From NCBI RefSeq assembly GCF_000699445.3, contig NC_067196.1, forward strand, positions 26,987,116 through 27,051,115: a DNA stretch of 64,000 bases, in the 5' to 3' direction. The position numbers and the translations under genes were made by a program. Shown here one piece after another: positions 11,361 through 24,035 of this stretch (position 1 is the first letter of the stretch; each line of letters starts with the position of its first letter). Source of the DNA: Schistosoma haematobium. Lineage: Eukaryota > Platyhelminthes > Trematoda > Strigeidida > Schistosomatidae. The notes beneath the pieces were generated by a model, which was given only the letters and a program-made list of their open reading frames with translations, did no database searches and was not told the origin of the DNA.

Positions 11361-11427
11361 ATGTCCCAATATTTTGTGTTAAGTTTGTTTTTGTTGATAC
11401 CATTCAAGCGCATTAGTTTTAAAAGTG
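11361..11427 (+). CDS. Possible secretory first exon (plus strand)
   Basis: An ATG at 11361 opens 22 codons plus 1 nt (MSQYFVLSLFLLIPFKRIS...) and runs straight into a perfect donor, GTG|GTAAGTTT. Met, a short polar stretch, a Leu/Phe core and a phase-1 donor is the usual form of first exons of secreted proteins, including schistosome micro-exon genes. No downstream exon could be followed by eye and a short ORF of this kind can occur by chance, so this is a candidate only. It lies 230 bp outside the ephrin-like exon at 11131, on the opposite strand. Confidence 0.22.
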
Positions 11428-11602
11428 GTAAGTTTATGAAAATGTGAATAACTTAATGTTGATAAACTTACTGTAGTAGATCTTATGCATTTCAGTTAGA
11501 TATTTATTCAAATGAAAAGCATGTTTGATAAACTGAAAATCTCAAAAGTTTGTGAACATTTATCTCACTCAGAAGGGGGTTTCGCGGGGATTTTAATAAT
11601 TT

Positions 11603-11682
11603 AATAGTTGAATTCACGAGTCAATCGAAGCTAGAGCACCATAGAAAACCTGGAAGCACTGAACAGCCGTTTCTTCCTAATA

Positions 11683-11713
<31 letters not shown>

Positions 11714-12190
11714 AAAGCTTTATTCAACATTATATTTTTTGGTACAATATAGAATTCTCAGCATAAAGTATTTCAACAAGTTTCCTTTTCTTATATCTTG
11801 ATTGATTGTGATGATAAATTTTGAATGATGACTAGCTAGATGTTAGGAGTTCGGTAATCCACATTTGATTTATGTTCATTCGTTTCAATGCATATTGCCA
11901 GCCACCATGATGTCGCTGATTGTACCTTTTTGTAACCCGTACAGCGAAAGGTTGTGAAATTTTCATAAACGCTCCTGAATAGATTGTGAGCACAACAGAC
12001 ATAATGATGTGCTAAAACAAACAAGAAAACAGATAACTTGATGAAATATCTAGATCGGAGGAACAAGTAGTCCAGATATTCAAGCAGGCCGCCACCGATG
12101 TCGGACTTCTCAGCGAAGCGCATCCATAATTCCGCTCGCGGGACTCGAATTCAGGACCTATTGGTCTCGTGCGCAAGTGCTTAACCTTTA
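11603..12190 (-). mobile_element. Sm-alpha SINE split by a LINE-derived insertion
   Basis: Read on the minus strand, a tRNA-like head and hammerhead 5' half (12190-12096, ending GCTGAGAAGTCCGACAT) is followed by a foreign 413-bp element. After that comes the hammerhead 3' half and SINE tail (11682-11603, starting ATTAGGAAGAAACGGC). The insertion point is the loop of hammerhead stem II. It lies head-to-head with the plus-strand copy at 12190-12345. Confidence 0.65.
11683..12095 (-). mobile_element. Non-autonomous LINE derivative (5' UTR + 3' tail), copy 1
   Basis: The minus-strand 5' end (GGCGGCCTGCTTGAATATCT) matches the 5' UTR of the LINE at 34497. After a short ORF start (YSGAFMK...; HHGGWQYALKRMNIN) it jumps to the LINE's 3' end (CTTGTTGAAATACTTT... 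to an (AAT)n tail). The whole EN and RT region is missing. It was probably mobilised by the intact LINE. Confidence 0.7.
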
Positions 12191-12345
12191 GATCAGTAGG
12201 TCCTGGGTTCAAGTCTCGCAAGCGGGATCGTGTATGCGCCTCGCTGAGGAGCCCGATATTAGGACGAAACGGCCGTCCAGTACTCCCAGGTTTTCCACGG
12301 CGGACTAGCTTTAATTGACTCATAAATTCGGCTATCAAACAATTT
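12190..12345 (+). mobile_element. Sm-alpha SINE, head-to-head partner
   Basis: Starts within the tRNA-like head (box B GGGTTCAAGTCTC) and runs through the hammerhead (12232-12290) to the SINE tail. Core CTGAGGA and GAAACGGCCGTC are kept, but stem I (CCTCG/CAGTA) and stem II (GCCC/GGAC) have lost pairs. Confidence 0.7.
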
Positions 12346-12578
12346 ATGTATTAGAAACCGATAAAGTATGAAAAACAAGTTGCACTTATTTTAATTACGA
12401 TTTCATAAACTTTATTTCGACATTATTAGGGAAATCATTTGAACAAGATGATTATAAACAAAATAAATTTCCTACTATATATTAATTAGCATCGCTTGTT
12501 TTAGTAGTAACCCGATTTAAACTTTTATAGAATTTGCTGACAGCATGTTTAATTTCATACATAATTGGTAGATGCAGA

Positions 12579-12912
12579 CTACTTGGTTGGGGTCCGCGTG
12601 ACTTTCGTAACCAATGGTTGGAGACTCTTGGTGACATGGCTCAGAATCGATCACAATGGCGTCGGTGTATACACTCTCTGTCTTCCCTTAAACTAAGAGA
12701 TTAAAATCACTTCATATCTTTCTTTCTACGAACCAATTCTTTCTTCTTGTACTATATCTCTATATGCAATCTTTCTCTTATATATTACCACCTTTGGCCT
12801 AACCACTGCTATGAATCCGGTGTTCATCTTGTTGTGCTGATGCGGTATGGCAACCTGGACCGGTGCACATATGTGCCTGGTCCTACGTAGTAGCTGACTG
12901 ACTGACTGCCAT
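12579..12912 (+). pseudogene. LINE ORF2 C-terminus and 3' end
   Basis: The frame 12579-12704 encodes WGPRDFRNQWLETLGDMAQN then RSQWRRCIHSLSSLKLRD and a stop. The D-x-x-x-D-R-x-x-W-R ending is the usual tail of many LINE reverse-transcriptase proteins. About 200 bp of 3' UTR follow and end in a (GACT)n run. It is strongly 5' truncated. Confidence 0.55.
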
Positions 12913-13541
12913 ACATAATTCTACTGAAAGTATAATTTTAAACATTTAGAATTTGAAATGGTGAATAGTGCTAATAAAGCAAACTGGCGCAACATTTTGA
13001 AATAGTTACCAAATGTTTTAACATACTATGTTACTTGGAAAATTAGTAGTAATGCTCTATAAAATAAAAGATCAAATTAAATTAATTCTAAAGTATCTTT
13101 ACATCTAAACGTCTCACTTGAAGTACTTCTACTGATTGACTTGATGTTTATTGTCATTTAATAAGAAAGGTGGATTGTTTACACCGGTTTACTAGGGATA
13201 TATGTTAATGTTTACTATATTCTAGGAGCTTCAGTGCTGAAATGAGACTAGCTATTATGAAGCATATTAGGAAATAAGTATTACACCAAACAAATATATG
13301 GCTTTAGTAACCAGAGATCTTTGGTGTTATTAGCTTTGCATGCGTTTAGACAGTCTGTTTTAGATGCATTTTTTCTGTGAACTACCTGTACACAAGCCTG
13401 AATGACCGGAGTAGATAAAATGCTATTGCATAAAAATGTTTTGATGTATCTTAAAAGATAATTATTGGGGTTTATGATGAGTAGTTTATAGGTGAGAATA
13501 TAAATAGAGCATTGCTATTAAATTATTAAGCTTTTTTATAT
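12913..13541. other. Plain intergenic stretch
   Basis: No feature recognised. Confidence 0.35.
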
Positions 13542-13655
13542 TATAAATAAAATTAATGAATTTGTAATATCCCAATGAGTAGAAAATTAGATTTTCTGAC
13601 CCAACGCTCAATTTATTCGAAATCGTCAAATCAAACCTTGGTAATGATACCTACT
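13542..13655 (-). mobile_element. PLE family X fragment starting at its cleavage site
   Basis: The minus strand carries the ATTACCAAGG...GAGCGTTGGG leader. It then begins TCAGAAAATC and continues to CATTGGGATATTAC. The second block starts 2 nt before the predicted hammerhead-like cut (GTC|AGAAAA). Compare 43580-43925. Confidence 0.55.
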
Positions 13656-15536
13656 TTTTTATATTAGTTACGTAGGATCCCGATGGAACAGTCAAGATGA
13701 ATTAAACTTTCCTTTATTCCTACTTTAGGGAAACCTTGAAAGTGATCATAGCTGTGACTTTAAATAAATAAAGTTTAATAATGTGGCTTATTCAACTTTC
13801 ATAATTAGATAGAAGTGTTGGGAGGATGCTATGAACGTGAGTTTCATATTGATTGACAAACAACAGGAAATAGGATACAGTCTTGAAAGAAACGATACCT
13901 TGTTTAAGACTGAAACCGACTTAATCTCGTGTCGTATTAAAACAGGTTACCTCTTAGTCAGCAGTAAATAAATGTAGTGATATAAAGTAAATTACATCGC
14001 GAAAACGATTCATGAGACAAGACAAAATGATTTTATCAATTTTGATATAACCATATTGTTTGATCATGTTATTTGAAATACTTTTTCTGAATGGCCGAAT
14101 GTATAATCATGAGATTAGTCTACGGCTTTTATATAATAATGGGATTATTGACTAATCTATGCGTTTAACATGCACAATTCCAACATTTACATTCGACTAT
14201 GTAAATGTTCAAAATTCAGTTGCTTATGAAAAATTAGAAACTGTCACATTCATTGTTTTTGAATATTGATTGTTTATAGATAGGCTTTATAAGAGCTGAT
14301 TATTCGTTGTTCTGATTAACAACTTAATTTTCGGTATATTCAGTATTCGTTGAAAACCTTCATACCAGACTGATATATATTATAACTTTTCTCAGTTCAA
14401 AATGTTTTCAAAAATACTATTCACACTTTGTATTGTGATGAGTATTAGTTCTTTTTTATCACAAGCATAAACATGAAACATACATTTGTTGTTACTATTC
14501 AGTGGTTGATATGTGACTAGCTGATAGTTGTGAAATAATGTTTAACTCCTGAATGTTTGTACTTGAATATTGTCAATATTTAGTAACATAAGGGCTTCAT
14601 ACTACATTACATTAATGAATGCAAATCAAATTGATCCATTTAAATTTATAAAATATTTTTCATTTTATTATTATTCTACGACGTACAATGCTTTTCTGTT
14701 TTACAGAAAGAACACTGATAAACTGCGTCAATTAATATTAGCAAAATAAAGGTTAATCAATATTTTGAAGCTAAAGGTTTAATTTCCCAAAGGGCCCAGA
14801 GGTGGGGACATTTTTATACAATGAAGAACTACTTCATTAATATCTCAACTTATTGTTTAAAATAACCATATAAATAATCAAGTAACACAACTTTTGTTAT
14901 TTTCCTCAATTCGTAATAAATATTCAAATAAAATTTGATTTTTAAGTGAATAAATATTAAATCATTTTGGCAGTCTTGTTGCTTGCATAGATATATAATA
15001 AGTATCAATTAAATCAATCAAAATTATGGTATATACTTCGGGGAGGAGGGGGGGGACGGAAAGCTAAAAATGTATAAGCTTTGATAATATTTATTTGTAA
15101 GTTAGTACTTAACTATAGTTTTAAAATTGGTATATATATAGGAATTAAATATAGTAAGTTTGAATAACTCTATTTTTAGATTTTGATAAGAATTGTCGTC
15201 TAATTTGAAATAGACATTTCCAGTTGTTGTTTTCTTTTAAGGATAACTTCAAATAACCATGTTTATATAAATCACGATGTATGACATTTAATTAAATATG
15301 ATTTTTATACTTTCATTAACAGTAGTGAACCAGAGAAAATTAATATCTTAATAGATAGAAGTATTTCTGTGTAGAACAGAACTTATGACTGTCTATAACC
15401 GTTCAGAATTGTTGTACGGGAAATAATCCACTGCTTCTTATTTTATAAAATGTTTTATTTAGTTAAAGGAAATCGAATTGTATATGCAAAATTATTGTTT
15501 CAGTTTTCATTCCTACTTTAGGTTTGTACACATATA
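13656..15536. other. Intergenic AT-rich stretch
   Basis: Holds one 22-codon leader-like ORF (14402-14470) and a G-run near 15040-15056; otherwise nothing recognised. Confidence 0.35.
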
Positions 15537-15544
15537 GTTTTCTT

Positions 15545-15833
15545 GGTGAGACTATGATTTATAGACAACCTTTGAGCGATGCCAAAGTGACCTTGAGAGT
15601 GTCAATCTACTTCATAGGACTAAATGAAGGTTATAAAGAATTTCGATGAGTAAAGATAATGATTTACAGTTGATTGTAAGGGTTAGAATTTAGATTTGTG
15701 GTTTTTATTACGAACTGATATCAGCTAAAGTGCTAAGACGCTATTTGGACGAATGGGTGAGTGTATTCCGGGTCAAAATCCAAAACCTGTTATCCTGAAC
15801 CTGATCGGTTCGTCCGTAAATTATAGTCTCGCC
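15545..15833 (-). mobile_element. MITE copy 2
   Basis: Ends are GGTGAGAC and GTCTCGCC. The 8-bp flanking duplications are GTTTTCTT (15537-15544) and GTTTCCTT (15834-15841). Orientation is opposite to copy 1. Confidence 0.72.
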
Positions 15834-15841
15834 GTTTCCTT

Positions 15842-18019
15842 CATTCATATATTAAGTAGATAAGTAGATAACATATAACTGTCCATTATTTTGAAGGACT
15901 TCAGTATTATTAGTACTTATTAACTTAAACGTCGTAGGTTTCAACATGAAAACTATTTATTGTAAAATCAAATAAATAAATCTTGTTCGTATTTAAGGCT
16001 TGTGTAATTTGTACTGCATAAAAACTATGCAACCATCTACATTGAGCGTGTGGTTACTTGATAATTTCTGAATGCACAAAGAAAACATTGATATTACACA
16101 ATGATGTATCAGATTTAAAATATCTGGAATTGAATCTTATCTGTTAATCATTAAAATGAAGCTTTCATTAGAGTTCAAGTTTTTGGAATTGATGCACAAC
16201 ACAGAACAATGAATTCTAAATTTTTAAGTTGTTACCACTAGGGTACCTGTTTTATACTAATGATGTCTATTTTTTATTCACACTGAATTAAGAGATGAAA
16301 TTGTACCTAATTTAGAAAATGTTTCGCTTAGTTTTGTTTATAACCTACACATTGAAGTGCGTTGTTAGACTTAATCCCACGAACCATGTGTATTATACTT
16401 CAAGGAATCGAAGTACCAACAATTAAGTTGAAACAGCTAATAGGTTTTAAATCGCAGATGTAGATGATATTCTAACCATTATATAAGGGATGGGTTTAAT
16501 ATCACTTGATTAAGGCAAGAAAAAATTATCCAACAACTTAACTTGTAACTTGGGTGGTAATACCAGAATATTATTCATTGTAAATAAACTCTAAACGTTA
16601 CAATATGGTGAAATATGTTAAATGAGAGTGTATAAACATGCAATAATTAATGTATGTTAATTAATCAATTTTTTTCCATTTGTCTAGCGATTTCATTAAT
16701 TCAGTTAGAAGCTAACATATTCAATTTAACACTAATTTGACAATATTCAGTTAAAAGTGAGATGTGTCATTTTCAGTTCAGAAAACAGTCAGAAATAGTA
16801 TTGAATTGTAAGGATTTGTATCCTAAGGACTGAAAATAATCAGTCCTTGTTGGTAAACATGCAACTTGAGCAGGTTGCGTCGATATCGACGATTAGTCAA
16901 AAATGTTTATCAAAGTTCGAGGTAGTTTACTCAGGATGCATAAATGTTGATCGGGATTAATTGATTGCCATATTCACCTTCAATAACGAGAAAAATAGGA
17001 ACGCTAACAAGTAAAATTAACAGTCGCTGCAAAATTTAGCAACTAATTAAACTCGGAATCACAGTGGCTAACGCACTGAAGCTTAAAACCAAAGGTAAAA
17101 ATTTCGAGTATCTGTGTAAATATCAATACTAGGATGCGGACACAACCAACTGAAAAGTATCACTCAGGAAAATGCTTGAGTTCTAGATTTAATTCCAACA
17201 TTAACACAAACGGCGTTTGTATTCAACATATAATCGTTGAGTATGCACTGTGATGGTAAAGTGAACTAAGATATTGATATGACTATAATATTGTCGGTAT
17301 ATTACAAGTAATATATGTATATGACATTTGATTGTAGTATATGAACAACTGTTTCATGTCATATGGTATTATTGTTTTATTTAAAATCAATAAATATAAT
17401 TGTACTTGTTTTTCCAGTTCTATGGTTGAACAAGTTTTTAGTGTTACATATGCAGATGTATACTGTAAAATTAAAAAAATACCAATGATAATATCGTCTA
17501 AGCAGTTATATATAGCTAAATATTGTTTCACCTAATTAATTTGTTTTAGAATTATCAATTTTTGATTTGTATACTACTAAGTCATAAGTATTTTTATTAT
17601 TGTCCCATGGTGTATAAAATTTCCGATTGATTCTCATCAAAATTTGGATAGGTTTCTTTGATGAAATCTATATTAAATGCTAACCTAGATTTGTTGATTG
17701 GTTTGAATAAAAATCTTGGGATAATATAATCTATTCATCATCTAAAATCGATGTTCTTCCAAAAAAAATCTTTTGGTAAATAACTTTCAGTTTATATTGA
17801 TTTTTTTTATAAAATAGGGTGTCATTTACAGAATAGATATACAAATCTTCCGGTCAGTGACTTTTTTTTTACTGAAAAATACTATTTTTGTATATACACT
17901 TCATTAAAAAGATTTATTTTAAGCCCATGACTGTTATTCACTTGTCCTCAACTAATTATTACTAATTACATAGTGATAAATATTTTGGCTATTCAGAAAG
18001 ATGTAAAAAAACTTTATAT
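15842..18019. other. Intergenic AT-rich stretch
   Basis: No gene or repeat recognised. Confidence 0.35.
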
Positions 18020-18383
18020 TGCGGGGAAGTTCTACTTACTGCCTACTCGTGGCGGGGGTGTTGATTACGAAATTGGGAGGACGATAAGTGAATGTTCAGG
18101 TTGATGGATATGGAGGATCTACCTAGTGGAGTTGGAAAACTTTGATTCAAAACCAGTGGCGCACATGGACTTCAGGATCCTGAGGTAAAAAATGGCGTAT
18201 GAACCAATTATTGGATCCTGGCTACCATGGGACTGTATCTCCTAACGTTGCTTCACTGTCTTGTGGATCAGACCTTTAGGTCAAAATCTCCAAGTATGGC
18301 CCCCTAAGTATCCGTGCAGTATCAGCTCACACACAAATCAAGTAACTTGTGTGGTGCATATGTATTCACTGCTCCTTCGTACC

Positions 18384-18416
<33 letters not shown>

Positions 18417-18418
18417 TT
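18020..18418 (+). mobile_element. LINE 3'-end-like repeat with (AAT)n tail, copy 1
   Basis: Shares with 29590-30085 the blocks GGAGTTGGAAAAC, AAATGGCGTATGAACC, CTTGTGGATCAGACCTTTAG and the end TCGTACCAAT, here followed by (AAT)n. The tail layout is that of a CR1-type LINE 3' UTR. No coding part remains. Confidence 0.55.
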
Positions 18419-20189
18419 TTTATTGAAACTTAGTCACTGACATTTCTAAACGTGAAATTAATGAACACTGAAAAAGTATTAAAAATAGACAAACAAAATG
18501 TTCATATTAAAACTTACATTGAATTACTAGCATCCCAATAGATTATATGATCTTGATGCTCTGCAAAAGTCAATTTTATTAATATCATAATCAATTTTAT
18601 TAAACATGTCTTGTACATTTAAAATTTATTAATAATTTCAAATGCATTTATATATGACAGAATGAATAAAAATTAATTTAATTCCATGATTTCTGTAGTA
18701 AGTTATATTCAAACTAAAACTATATTTAATATACTACTCATATATTTAAAAAATAACAATACACAATTGATGTGTGATTAGTCAAGTTCTAGGTTATATT
18801 TAATTGGCTAAAACGTTAGAGGTTAGTAATAATTAACTAAAATATGATTGGTTGATAAGCTGATTGGACTATTTTATTAATATTATCCAATGATTATTGC
18901 GTAATATTTCGTGTTCGCATTTTTTTTTAATATAAAAGGCTTAACCCATAATTGACAATATAAAATATTAAATAAATTCAATTTAATTTATAAGATTAAT
19001 GGATTGTTACAATGTTATAGGTTTCTACATCAATGTTACGTTTATGAAAGATTTTCGAATTAAATTTTTATGTGTATACTTGTAATAAAGTTAGATGTGT
19101 TGCATCACAACTTATTCATCTGTACCATATTAGTATCATCAGTTATTGAACATGAATAATCTAAACAGAAACTGAAGTATTCTGGTAATCTATGGCACAA
19201 GTACTTCTATATTTTTGAAATGAATCAATGTACATGAAAAAAAGATAGGCAATTAATCAACTGTGTCTTTAGTTAATGATGAAATTGCTGTTTGATAGAC
19301 AATAAAAATGTTTATTTAGAAGACGTTATTTTTTAAAGAAGTAGTTTGAAATGTCCGGTAATTTTATTTTGACTATATATAGGACACCTTTCAAGTTGAA
19401 CAACCTTTTCACTGACTAATTAAAACAATGAATATACATAGTTGTTTATTCAATGTTTAGCTGATTACTGAAGGTAGAATGTTATGCTTTTTCAAACCGT
19501 TGTACGATTGAGTGAATATGATTTATGCAGGCGAATCATCTGAAGTAGTGTAAATAATGTAAGCGAGTGAGAATAATTCATATAAAATAGATCTTCCCGA
19601 GTTTCTTATCTAAAGAATATCGGAAAGCAAGATAAATTAGTTGATGAGAGACTATATTGTTTGCTATAATGAGATCAAACATATATAGAATAAAATTATT
19701 GATTAAAATGTGTTATGTTTAAATGATGATTGAATTATTGTGAATAGGCCGTACGTTAACCGATTGAATTAGATTTTGACTACTTGATTCAAGTCTTTGA
19801 TATTATATCGAAACAATTTATGAGGTAAACCAATCTAAAGTAACCATGGTTCTACATTTTTTGCCACCAAATTACAACATGTCATATAAATGAATATGTG
19901 CATAAACACCATCAAAGTATAATATATTAAATTTTATCTGATATTTAGGTTAAATTGCCATTATCCAGCCCAAAGTGTCGATGAAGTCAAAATCGTACTT
20001 TCACAAGCTTTTCAGTAACGAATGATAATTCAGGTACCTTTGTAGTTTTTTTATACGTAAGATATATTTATTACATGTTTCTCCATATTCCCAAAAAAGT
20101 ATATTCTCAAACAATAGTAATATAAGTTATATTATTGATATAGTGAAAGCAAATCCATAAACAAATAAGATTAATACATTCCTCCAATA
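18419..20189. other. Intergenic AT-rich stretch
   Basis: No feature recognised. Confidence 0.35.
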
Positions 20190-20194
20190 GTTAC

Positions 20195-20636
20195 TGATAT
20201 GATGGAAAGAAAAGTCAATTTCCGAATGATTTACTCATTATGGGTTTTGTTCAAGATCACTTCCGTTTCGATCCAATGTAATGATTACTCAATGTAGTAT
20301 TTGTTTTCTTTTCTTGTATGATATTTTATTCTGAATAATATACGATATTCTTCTATCCCATTGACATGAACTATGCTCAATATGGGATTTGCTATAACTA
20401 AGTATTTTTCGTATATATGATTTCATCCTAATTGTTAATCAAAATGGGTGTACAATCAATATATAAATGAGTGTATTTTCTACTAGAGTTGTTGTCGTCG
20501 TCATAGTGTTTTGGGTTAATAAATCACCACTTATACCAGCCTTTGTGTTCTTACTTTCGCGTCGTAAAAACTGCAGAGGTCCCTCGTCCCGAGTATAAGT
20601 GATAAGCGTTTCCGACATAACAATCAGCGACGACCA
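20195..20636 (+). mobile_element. Solo LTR, family L3, copy 1
   Basis: Starts TGATATGATGG and ends CGACGACCA (TG...CA), flanked by a perfect 5-bp duplication GTTAC (20190-20194, 20637-20641). It contains a TATA-like ATATATAAAT and AATAAA before the 3' end. A second copy is at 53425. Size and duplication fit a Gypsy or BEL-type solo LTR. Confidence 0.72.
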
Positions 20637-20911
20637 GTTACAAAATGTAGCATTAAAAGAGCTAAGACAATTAGCATTCAAACGACAATTTATAACAGTT
20701 ACATAGGATTTCAGTCATGAACTTTCAAGTAATGAAAACATGAGTAAGTTTTTATTTCTATCGGTAAATTTATCTGAAGAGATTAACGATTTTCATGTTC
20801 CACAGATTTTTAATATTTATATATTAAGTTCTAGGAAATAACACGTAGAATCAGGAAACTCTTTTAAATTTAATGCTAAAATCATCAAGAAATCTTTGTA
20901 CAAAGTTCTAA

Positions 20912-21038
20912 TCTTGCGGACACGATCGTGGATGCACACTGCTAAGAAGTCTCATACTAAGACAAAATAAAAGTCTAGTGCTTTCAGGTTTTCCATGGTA
21001 GTCTATGTCTAATTAAATCATGAATTCAAATATTAAAA
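20912..21038 (+). mobile_element. Decayed Sm-alpha SINE 3' half
   Basis: GGATGCACACTG is followed by a ruined core (CTAAGAAGTCTC...AAGACAAAATAAAAGTC) and the usual tail TTCAGGTTTTCCATGG. The ribozyme is inactive by G5 loss and loss of GAAA. Confidence 0.6.
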
Positions 21039-21519
21039 AGTAAAAATTGCCCACAATTTATGCACTTGCCATTTAGTTCCTTATTTTACACTTCAAACAG
21101 CTTTAGGACTTTTTAAAAGTAGACATTTTTGACTGAATTTTAACTATATTATAAAGTAATTAACTTCAATTTATGTCAGTAAACAGGTTTTTGTTTTACT
21201 CATACTTAATTATGGTCTACAATTAAATGTTTCAATTTCAAGTAGGGAAATTTCAATTATTTATTTTTGTTTAATTACATGAGAATTTAAAGGAATAGTT
21301 TTGTTCATTTGAAAGAATAACAAATTACCACGTTTCGTTTCTTCTTAAAATTATATAAGATCGTTAACTGAATGTTTGGTTTTCCACTTTTTTTATTATT
21401 CAATTCATCAGGTTTTCGTTTAGTAATTTAATAAATAAAGTAACATTTTAACTGAAGTATGTTTGTTAAAAGGCAGAGTTTAGTTTTAGACGACAAGAAA
21501 AACAAATTTGCTTTTTAAA
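21039..21519. other. Intergenic AT-rich stretch
   Basis: No feature recognised. Confidence 0.35.
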
Positions 21520-21527
21520 GTTTCCCA

Positions 21528-21804
21528 GGTGAGACCATAATATATGGACGAGCTTTGAGTGACGCTCAACTGCCCTTGAGAGTGTCCACCTAATAACTAA
21601 AACCAAATGACGGTTATAAACCAGTGTAAGGAATTGAAATTATGATTTACAGTTGATGGTTTGGTTGGGATTTACAGTTTTCATCACGACATCAGCTATA
21701 ATTCCAAAACTCTATTTAACCAAATGGATGAGTGAATTTCACTCAAAAATCCAAGACCGGTTATCCTATACGTGATTGGTTCGTCCATAAATTATCGTCT
21801 CGCC
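21528..21804 (-). mobile_element. MITE copy 3
   Basis: Ends are GGTGAGAC and GTCTCGCC. The 8-bp flanks are GTTTCCCA (21520-21527) and GTTACCCA (21805-21812). Same orientation as copy 2 and nearest in sequence to copy 4. Confidence 0.72.
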
Positions 21805-22254
21805 GTTACCCAAAACTCAATCATTAGACTTCCGTTTAATATTTGAAAAACTGTTTGAAATAAAAAATAGGTAATTCATTTTGTATTGTTTGTTTGAGTC
21901 TTCCCATTGATGTTTAGAACTGTAACTGGTCAGTCACTTAATGGCATATGTGCAACTTGTGCGGTTTCCCTTAATATTGCTTTAAGTCATATCCAGATGA
22001 TGAGTGCTGAATGAAAAAAAACGCGTGTCCTAGATTCTATTTCTAACCAGCATCCATCTTCGCTTATAAAAAATGGTTAATGTGTAATTTTTTAAACAGA
22101 TTAATCTAAAATATCTTTATGTGAGAAATTCTATACTTATGTTAATCAAGCTAAAGTTTGGAAATTTTCGAAAACCGTTAATGTGATTTTGTTTTGAAAT
22201 ACCAAATTACTTCTAAAATTGTGTAATTGTGTAATTGAGTGAAGTCATAATTGT

Positions 22255-22310
22255 AACACTATCGGATACTAGCTCAGTTGTCTGGACGTTAAGTATTCGC
22301 TCTTGAGACT
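22255..22310 (+). mobile_element. Sm-alpha tRNA-like head fragment
   Basis: TACTAGCTCAGTTGTCTGGACGTTAAG is a box A-bearing head; similarity stops before box B. A tRNA gene is excluded by the missing 3' half. Confidence 0.4.
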
Positions 22311-23863
22311 TCATTGAAATCTTTTATACTTTATATTGAAAGTTTCATCAGTATGTTCGTCATCATTGTTCAGAATGAAACATATCATACTACTTATAAT
22401 TATTTTTCAATTTTTATACCATTAGACTATATACATAACTGTGTGCTAATATTTGTCTTAAAAATCTTATTAGCATTTCTTCTTTATTTTTGTGAATGTA
22501 ACGAAACAATAGATGAAAAATACTAGACTCTTTAGAACAAACTCATTCAATTTTATTTGATAAACAAAAAATACCCGTTTCGGATCATAAATAATTTTGA
22601 AAAATAATGGAATCACATAGTTTATTTTTACAAATGACATCAATTGACATGATTATGACAGTTGAATCGATTTAATAAAATAAAAGCAATCATTACGTTA
22701 TTGATCTGAAATACTCATCGAATAGAACCACCCTTTTGGCATTTAGATTTGAAATGAATAGATTTTTGAAGATAACGTCACTCATTGACCGAACTAGAAT
22801 TTTAATTCTTAAATAATTTATTCATTCAAAGTATTCTTGTAAAATAACTTATCTAATAAGAGAGGGATAATAAAGGATAGGTAAATTGTAAGGTGGAGAC
22901 TAATCATTGTTTATTTCTATTTGTGATAAAATAATCTTATTGAATAAAGGACTCCCCTTTGAACAGAGATGTCGCACTCTGGAATTACACTCCATCTGAT
23001 ATAACACAAATAGCTAGCTATACAACAAGTGTAGCTCAGAAATAATGTACAAAAGTCTGTACTTAGTAAATAAGTCACAATTTGACAATATACATCAAAA
23101 ATTAAATGAAACTCACATAACAGACTAACTTTTTAAGTTGTGAATAGTATCGTTAAGATTATTTAGTCGCTTCTTTTTTCCCAATCGAAAGTGAAGCTGA
23201 AGCACTCAAAACTATTATTAATAAATACAGTAGTAGGAAATTGTATGTTCTATCAGCATTTGTAATGATGTGGATTTTTTTGTCACGAATTCGAGATGAC
23301 TCACCCATAACCACGATCTAACTTCCTGTTCTTTAGTGGGGCTTATGTGACAAATTGATCTAATTTAAGACACTGAAAATTGAATACACACCTGAGAATA
23401 ACCCATATAGTAATGTAATATGTTATATATAGTCAGATTTTATAGCGTTAACACTTTATCTTAGTTCGTGGCACTTTAGTATTTTGGACTTTATCAGAAG
23501 TTGAAGTTATGGATTTCAAGCCTTGAATCAGAATCATTAAATGATATATATAAGCTATCTTCCTTATCCAAATTATGGAATTTTTCTATGAAAGATGGTA
23601 AAATCATCATGTAGGTGAAAACAGGATATGTATTCTGGATGACTTTAATTTACTTTAAAACATTTCACCAGTATAAAACATAATACTAAAGGTTTCAAAT
23701 TAAACTTGAAATTTTTATTTGTTAATTCTTCATGTATTCGACAACAAAAGTATAAAAAATTATAATGACCCTAAATAATAAAGAGGAACGCAAATGTATA
23801 GTATTTTTTATACGACTTGAGTCAGGTTATGATTTCAGACAAAAATTGTTTACAAAAAGATAG
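22311..23863. other. Intergenic AT-rich stretch
   Basis: No feature recognised; the open frame at 22314-22526 is low-complexity and unsupported. Confidence 0.35.
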
Positions 23864-23864
23864 A

Positions 23865-24035
23865 TAGTGGCTAACAGTGGAAGCCAGGTCGCGCGTTTCA
23901 TCCTATTTGAGACTCGTCAGCTGGATGCACCCGCATCGCAGAGTTGATGTTCATTCCGGACTCGAACCCAGTTCCGTTTTCTTCAAAAGCCATTGCGTTA
24001 AGGCTATATTGAGTCAATCCGCACAGGATGCACAT
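23865..24035 (-). mobile_element. Classical Sm-alpha SINE (CCAG stem I subtype)
   Basis: The minus strand has a tRNA-like head with box B GGGTTCGAGTCCGG. The hammerhead at 23927-23881 has CCAG/CTGG stem I, core CTGACGA, stem II GTCT/GGAT and GAAA. The cleavage triplet is GAC instead of GUC, because U16.1 is changed to A, which should abolish cutting. This subtype matches the originally described schistosome satellite ribozyme more closely than the others here. Confidence 0.65.

Noticed and set aside
13375..13420. Candidate leader exon of gene A (minus strand, donor CAG|GTAG)
   Set aside because: Phase would fit and it is hydrophobic, but the frame has no ATG before an upstream stop.
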